Below are positions 58,801-64,000 of a stretch of 64,000 bases of DNA, in pieces (the stretch's first letter is position 1; each line of letters opens with the position of its first letter). The stretch is from Leptobrachium leishanense (lineage: Eukaryota > Chordata > Amphibia > Anura > Megophryidae): positions 55,846,881-55,910,880 of the forward strand of contig CM019063.1 in assembly GCA_009667805.1 (NCBI GenBank), read 5' to 3'. The position numbers were made by a program, and so were the translations under genes. The notes beneath the pieces are model-generated. The model made no database searches and was not told the DNA's origin. It saw nothing but the letters and a program-made list of their open reading frames with translations.

Positions 58801-60424
58801 ATGTCCCCGACGGTCTTCTCCATTAACCTTTGGAACGTGGCTGGCGCTCCCGTAAGGCCTTGAGGCATTCTGTTGAACTCAAAGAACCCCAGTGGGCAGA
58901 TGAACGCAGTCTTCTCTTTGTCTTCAGGATGCATTGGTATCTGGTGATACCCACTTCGCAGGTCTAGTACACTAAACCATTTTGCTCCAGACAGACACTG
59001 TAAGGCATCTTCTATCCGAGGAGTAGCATATTGATCTGGGATGGTTCTCCGATTTAGCGTGCGATAGTCTATACATAGACGGACAGAACCATTCTTCTTC
59101 TGGACCATTACTATTGGAGATGCATACGGGCTCCTGGACTCTTAGATCACCTTAGTTCTTTGCAGTTCATTCAGCTGCTCTCGTAGATCATCCAGGTTTC
59201 CCAACGGAACTCGTCTTGACCTTTCTCGAAACGGCTTGTCTTCCTGTAGTCGAATGCGATGCTCAGTACTCTTGGCTAGGCCCACGTCGAACTCATCCTT
59301 GGAGAACAAGTCCCTCCACTTTAGGACCTGGGACTGAAGACGTTTCTTCCATTCGGGCGAGATGGTAGCGTCCTTAGGATAGAACCTGTCATCTGGAATC
59401 TCTTTATCCACTCCCCCTCCTAAATCGGTAGGAGAGAGAGGCGTAGCGGACGCTACCTGCCCGATAGGCATTCGTGCTTCAGGACCCCTGGAGAATCAGA
59501 CACATTACACACACTGACTGAGACTCTTCCTCGTGTTCGTTTCAAAGCTCTTGTGGAGATTATTTCAGGGATTACTTCTACTCCGGCTTCATTCCCATGA
59601 TTAAAATCGGTTTCCAGTACCACATAGGGACCTGGTTGTGATCTGTTCAACTTGACTGAAGCCCGGAAGCTCGCTACTTCTCCTGATTGCAGAACCTTCT
59701 CGGTTCCTTCCAATCTCCATAGGCGCCCCACTTCAGCAGGTGCCTTCTGTTCTTTAACCATTCTCTGATAGACTGGACGTAACATCGGGTGTACTCCTTT
59801 GGTAGAACCTTCTTCCAGTACCACAGGAGTCAGGAGACGTCGCACCAGATCAGTATTCGTCCCCACTATCATCGAACTTCTGTTTGCCCCTGAAGGCCGA
59901 GGACACACAATGGCCAATGCATCACAACCTCCAGACTGTCCGATGACTTCGGATCCGATCTCTAACTTCACCTGTAGATATCCGTCATAGGGAAGTTTCT
60001 CAGTTCCGATACCCCAGATTTCCAGGTCCTTCAATTTCTGTAGAGGTATGTGCTTCAAGGGCTTCTCGTAGAAGTCTCGGTAGATCAATGTCACTTGAGA
60101 CCCTGAGTCCAACAGAGCTTTAGTGTAGACTCCCTCTACTTGAATCGGCATAATGGGAGAAGGACCTATCAGCTGGTCAGGAAACTTTGTTGTAGTCACA
60201 GGAAGTTTAGACCCAGTTTGTTGTACCCTGGCCTTCTTCTTGGCCCGTGTAGGTTTTGGGTGTGCATTGCTTCCCCATGACGCAGAACCGGATGCTAAGG
60301 GAGTGACTCTTTCAGTCCTGGCAGGCTCAGCAGTTGGCCAGACTCTGGGCCCTCTCGGCCTCTCAGTCCTGGCTTGATTTTTGGAGCGGATTTTGACCAC
60401 CGGGCACCTAGTTTGCTCCTTCAC
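55817..60424 (-). pseudogene. pol of the PNMA-Gag Gypsy element, multiply broken
   Basis: Minus strand. Starts at 60424, overlapping the end of gag by four bases in another frame. Protease: ALLDSGSQVTLIYRDF (about 60110). RT: VRLCIDYRTLNRRTIPD, FSVLDLRSGYHQIPM and the active site VYLDDIIVIG (about 58770). RNase H: LHVDASREGLGRVLY, IKTDNNPLTYVLT. Integrase: HLGAERTFKLVRDRFYWP with H-H-C-C, then CIDFLCLEP, HSDQGRDFE and the Glu in AQPERFN. The C-terminal tail is acidic and Pro-rich (to about 56055), with a short 3' UTR. Frame shifts lie near 59460, 58640 and 58360, and an in-frame stop at about 59142. It is inactive. Confidence 0.9.
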
Positions 60425-61968
60425 TTGTGCCCTCTGGCGTTTCCCGCTGGTGAGGTAGATAGTAGCCCCTCCAAGGCTTTTAGAAGCTCTTCTACCATAT
60501 TTCTTTCAGGCTTTTGACTTTTGCATTGTGCGCGGAAATGACCAATTTCCCCACAACTGAAACATCTCTTCTTTGAAGACGGAGACGCACTTACTTGCTG
60601 TGATTCGGTTGAAGGACCCTGGCCAGACACCACAGCAACTCCAGTTGTCCGCATATCAGCAAGGAACTTCTGCATATCGGTCTGTGTCTCTGCCACCTTC
60701 AAAAGTGCTCGGCACAGGTCCGCATGCGCCTGTTGCAATTCCGCTTGAGTTTCTTGTACCTTCTTAATGGTTTTGTGCAACTCGCTATGTGCAGAAAGGG
60801 TTAGTTCTTTTGCAGCATTCTCTGTGGATTTAGGAACAACCAAACGCTCTTGTTCGTCCACTTCGGATCCATAGGTGTCTAACGAATCATCTTCAAGTTG
60901 CAGACATTCATTATGCCTCACGGGTTGTGCGTAAGCTCTTTCTCCTCTCCTAAAGGATTTTTCTTCAAGTAAAGCCTCTTCCTCTCTGACAGCTCGGATC
61001 AGTTCCAGGTATTTCAATTCTCGGTTACCTTCCCTGCTTCTCAGCTGTAGCATCACCGGATCTAGAGGTTGATCGCCCCTCAGGATCTATTGCATTTGGA
61101 TTTTATCTACTTCGGTCGGTTCGGCCCCTTTCTTGAGAAGTATCTGGTGCAGAATCTTATCTAGGCGCCTCATATATTCAGTAATTTTCTCACCTTTCTG
61201 CTGGTAGGTGTGTTCATACTGGTACACGAGCTCAGCAGCCTTTTCCGTTCGCCCAAAGACTTCCTGTAAAATATTTAAATAATCTAAAGCAATGCAGTCT
61301 TTCTTACTCAATTTTAGGTTTCTTACAGCCTCTGACGCAGGTCCCTTTAAGCTCTCAGTAATCCTTTGCTTCTTCTGCGCTTCAGGGACGTCCCACTCAT
61401 CCAGAGCCTGCATCGCCTGTTCTACCCATTCTTCGAAGGTTTCTTCTCCCGCCGGAGTTGGTACGTTTCCTGTAAAGTTTCTCAACAGTCGATAACCAAA
61501 GTTGGTGTGCGGAGGGCTTGTTCTTTGACATTTAGCCAGAAAATCTCCAATAGCCACTATAAATTCAGGCCCGATAATGGCCAGCGGACTGGGAGCGGGA
61601 ACACTCGCGGGATCGCCACGTGGCGCACTTGGCTGAATCAGTTGAATTTACACCTCATAGGTCAGCTTCACGCTCGCGCCCTGAAAACACACTGGAACAC
61701 CCTTTCTCCACTCAAAAAGAACATACGTGTGGGAGGTATCTGGGTTCTTTTTAATGTCCAGGATTAACCCCCGATGATCTGGTGTCAGTGAGGCCACGGC
61801 CTGGCGAATCTGATCTTCGGTCCAAGTGTCTGCAGGAATATCCATGACTATACACAATTCTGTCTGACTACTGTGCTCCTCAAACCATTTGGCAGCAGTG
61901 TCTGGATCCATATTTAACCCTTTATATGCGGTTTTTTCAGAGACTGGATCCCGGAAACGAGCCCCCAC
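60421..61968 (-). pseudogene. PNMA-like gag of the Gypsy element, two in-frame stops
   Basis: Minus strand, one frame throughout (61968-61648, 61557-61087, 61056-60421), interrupted by stops at about 61648 and 61087. The N-terminal part (WFEEHSSQTELCIVMDIP, DTWTEDQIRQAVASL) resembles the RRM-like N-terminus of PNMA proteins. The capsid part (LLRNFTGNVPTPAGEETFEEWV, AAELVYQYEHTYQQKGEKI) resembles the PNMA/Arc-type retroviral-like capsid. A coiled-coil-prone stretch and a CCHC knuckle CFSCGEIGHFRAQC (about 60565) follow. PNMA genes of mammals are domesticated Gypsy gag genes, so this element looks like a relative of their source. The resemblance is from memory of the family, not from an alignment. 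Confidence 0.75.
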
Positions 61969-61969
61969 G

Positions 61970-62914
61970 TGTAGCGCTCACTCCCGGAGGAGCCGCTGAA
62001 TTTAAACCTCGGGTCAGTCTCCCCGCACTAGGGAATAAATATACACCAGCATTGTTGTGGATTTTATACGTTCTCTAGTTTACTGATCTCAAATAAACTG
62101 GCATATATAAAGCAGCACGGTATACATATATATTTACAGGTGTTCGTAATGCGAGAAATGCGTAGCGGAAAAAGAAAATAGATATTAGCCCCTTCGTTGT
62201 TGGAATGTGAGTCCCGTACAGGTTGTGTCCCAAAAAGGTGTACGTGTATGCGTGTGTTGGTACCCGGGTACAAGATTCAACTGGCCAGTGGATAATTTAC
62301 AGGTGTCTTCGACTAGTCACGTTGGGGCCCTGTAGGTTTAGACAAACTTGCAGCGTGCTTTATTATTTTTACTGTGGCCGGGAAGGCCTCTCACCCATCC
62401 GCCAGATACTCTGCGCTCTGCTCGACCCAGGACGTCTCTCCGCTTGGCTTGACTGGGACTCTGTGCCACCGGATCCGCTTATCTTGCTTGTCCGTTTCTG
62501 CCACAAGATGCTCAGCTCACCGCCTGCACTCCCATTAGGTCATCTGCGGTCTCCTAACTCGGGGTCCTTCAGCTACTCTGTATCTGTATAAACTTATCAG
62601 CGGTGGATCGCTAGGTCTCTGACAAGTAATTTGAACTGATCTCCAGCTCCGCAAGGCCGCACCTGCGCTCCGGTCTGGTCACGATCGTTGTCTGTCTCAC
62701 GTGCGTCTTGCTCTCTTGCTCCTCGGCGCGCTCTGGGTTTCCCCTGCACGAGGCTGCGGATGTAAGTCTGTTTCTCCCCACCCACTTCCGCTTCCCGGCG
62801 CAAAGCATGCTGGAAAACATAGTCCCATTGTCCAGTGTCTCTTACATTGCGCTTGTCTCCCTCTGGTGGCCAAATATAAGTACTACAGCAACAGTGTTTT
62901 AAACCAGCGCTACA
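61970..62914 (-). repeat. 5' LTR of the PNMA-Gag Gypsy element
   Basis: 945 bp, in sense TGTAGCGCTGG…GAGCGCTACA. The short solo LTR at 3783-3919 shares both edges. Confidence 0.92.
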
Positions 62915-62992
62915 CATGCAAGAGAAAAACAAAGCACATATAAGATATCCGCAACATAAAATAAACACAATAAAACATTTCGGGCCACATTA

Positions 62993-63690
62993 CAATCTTG
63001 GTGCTAACGTTAGCGCTCACCTGCGTGAGTGGTAACGTTAGCCCTGGTGGCTACCGCATGTAACAATCCAAACGCAGACGGGTTAAGTAACCCGTTTGCA
63101 TATGGTATCGTGCGCTTCTCAGCGCGAGGTTACTGTACTTTGCGCTCCCTATACTTAACATGGGGAGCGCAAAGTGTTAATCAGCGTTAGGATTACAAAT
63201 TCCTAACGTTGATTAACGTCCGGCTGCGGTTAACAAAAAGTTAACCACAGCCAGGACCTGGTGCTAACGGATTCCGCTGGTGCAGAATCCGTTAAAACCA
63301 GCCCAAACAAATAAAAAAAATAGTCAGATACTCGCCTCCTGTCCCGCGACGAGGGCCGCGGCTCCATCCGCCTCCTCTGTCCGGCAGGAGCAGGGAGAGC
63401 ATAGAGGAAAAAGTCCCCCAGTCTCTCTCTGCAGATCACTACGTTGACCTGCCGGATCTCGCGATGCAAGGGGAAACTCAATGGAGTCCTATGGACTCCA
63501 TCGAGTGGATGCTCGCGGCAGCGCTTGGCACTGCCGCGCGCATCCCAGGGCTTAGCGCCCGCTAACAATGCAGGCAGCTTTTTAAGTGCCTGCATTGTAA
63601 TCTCCCATTAAAACAGGGGCGCTAGGGAGAAAACTGCAGGCACAGTTTTTTCTCCCTAGCGCTCCCGTTTTAGCAGGAGGATTTTAATTT
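62993..63690. mobile_element. MITE family F copy with terminal hairpin
   Basis: Starts 'cattacaatcttggtgctaacg' and includes 'cttaacatggggagcgcaaa'. At 63609-63677 there is a hairpin of about 28 bp arms ('aaaacaggggcgctagggag' and its reverse). Confidence 0.6.
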
Positions 63691-63871
63691 AGCCCGTGTA
63701 TAATGACCTTCTAGCTGTGTGTATAAGGAGTGCATGAAACAAATTAATATTCCGGTTAGACTTGGGTCCCATCCCCAAGCCATCTCATTAATATATGCAA
63801 ATATATTACAATCCCCAAAAAATTCCAAACCCAAACCTCTTGTGGTCTATGAGCATTATCTGATAATTCAC

Positions 63872-63988
63872 CTGTACAGAGAATTCAGTATGAAGACACA
63901 CTTTTGGTGCTTCACTGGTTCTAATGAGGTTAACGCACAAGGGCAGAGGGATCCCATTCACATCAATACTGAACATTTTCATTCTCCT
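63872..63988 (-). CDS. Host gene exon, cluster 1 (first seen exon), unknown protein
   Basis: Minus strand, 117 nt, phase 0 on both sides. The acceptor is 'gcctattttag' and the donor is ACAG followed by GTGAAT. The only open frame gives 39 codons: RRMKMFSIDVNGIPLPLC, VNLIRTSEAPKVCLHTEFSV. The phase matches the next exon at 54163. The acceptor lies only 12 bases from the window edge, so the gene continues to the right. No known domain recognised. Confidence 0.65.
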
Positions 63989-64000
63989 CTAAAATAGGCA

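Larger units (their letters stand above)
54896..62914 (-). mobile_element. Decayed Gypsy LTR retrotransposon with PNMA-like Gag
   Basis: LTRs at 61970-62914 (5' in the element's sense) and 54896-55804 (3'). The 4-bp duplication CATG is at 54892-54895 and 62915-62918. Just inside the 5' LTR, in sense, TGGGGGCTCGT followed by TT and CCGGGAT matches a tRNA-Pro primer site with two extra bases. A purine tract GGAGGGGGAGAG precedes the 3' LTR. No envelope gene and no chromodomain. The LTRs differ by several substitutions and indels, so it is older than the element at 36211. Confidence 0.93.
54259..62985 (+). mobile_element. MITE family E copy carrying a Gypsy element
   Basis: The left end TTAAAGGGACACTACCAC is at 54259. 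Family E sequence runs to 54895 and resumes at 62915-62985 ('agataccgcaacataaaataaacac'-like) after the Gypsy element. The right terminus is lost where family F sequence begins. Confidence 0.8.

Overview
The window is a piece of a large vertebrate nuclear genome. It is most likely an anuran amphibian, judged from the mix of CR1 and Rex1-like LINEs, an L1-like retroposon, Tc1, PIF/Harbinger and hAT DNA transposons, a chromodomain Gypsy element and many palindromic MITEs. Species is not determinable from the sequence. No bacterial-type genes, operons, CRISPR arrays, rRNA or tRNA genes were seen.

Host genes are short exons on the minus strand. Cluster 1 (63988-63872, 54163-53987, 51126-51004, 48979-48902) has four exons that all start in phase 0 and ends in a stop codon overlapping AATAAA. 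Cluster 2 (15399-15020, 11020-10843, 7107-6850) has three exons whose phases join exactly and continues off the left edge. I recognise neither protein. Whether they are one gene or two neighbours is open.

Layout. 1-6.8 kb: MITEs, a hAT element, a 137-bp solo LTR, and an L1-like retroposon (itself hit by a Rex1-like LINE) inside a MITE. 6.8-15.4 kb: cluster 2 exons among hAT elements, minisatellites and a dead CR1 LINE. 15.8-24 kb: Harbinger-like MITEs and a five-deep nest of transposons with a 26-bp minisatellite. 24.3-28.6 kb: a near-complete Harbinger transposon whose MADF/BESS gene and transposase gene lie on opposite strands with each one's exons in the other's introns. 29-35 kb: MITEs and featureless sequence. 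35.2-43.9 kb: a Tc1 element split by a young chromodomain Gypsy element and by a MITE. 43.9-46 kb: a CR1 LINE with one frameshift. 46-50 kb: Harbinger-like MITEs, one carrying a hAT element with minisatellites and a large hairpin. 51-54.2 kb: cluster 1 exons and a TTAA-flanked MITE. 54.3-63 kb: another such MITE carrying a decayed Gypsy element with a PNMA-like Gag.

MITE family names used here (A to F) are local labels. A: about 0.9 kb, ends AGGGTTATTCAAAGAG. B: about 180 bp palindrome, ends CAGGGTTATTCAGAGAG. C: about 730 bp, ends GGGCTCTATTACATT, 3-bp target duplication. D: about 430 bp, ends GGCTAGGGTCAGAC, duplication TTA or TAA. E: about 700 bp, ends AGGGACACTACCAC, flanked by TTAA. F: diverged relatives of C.
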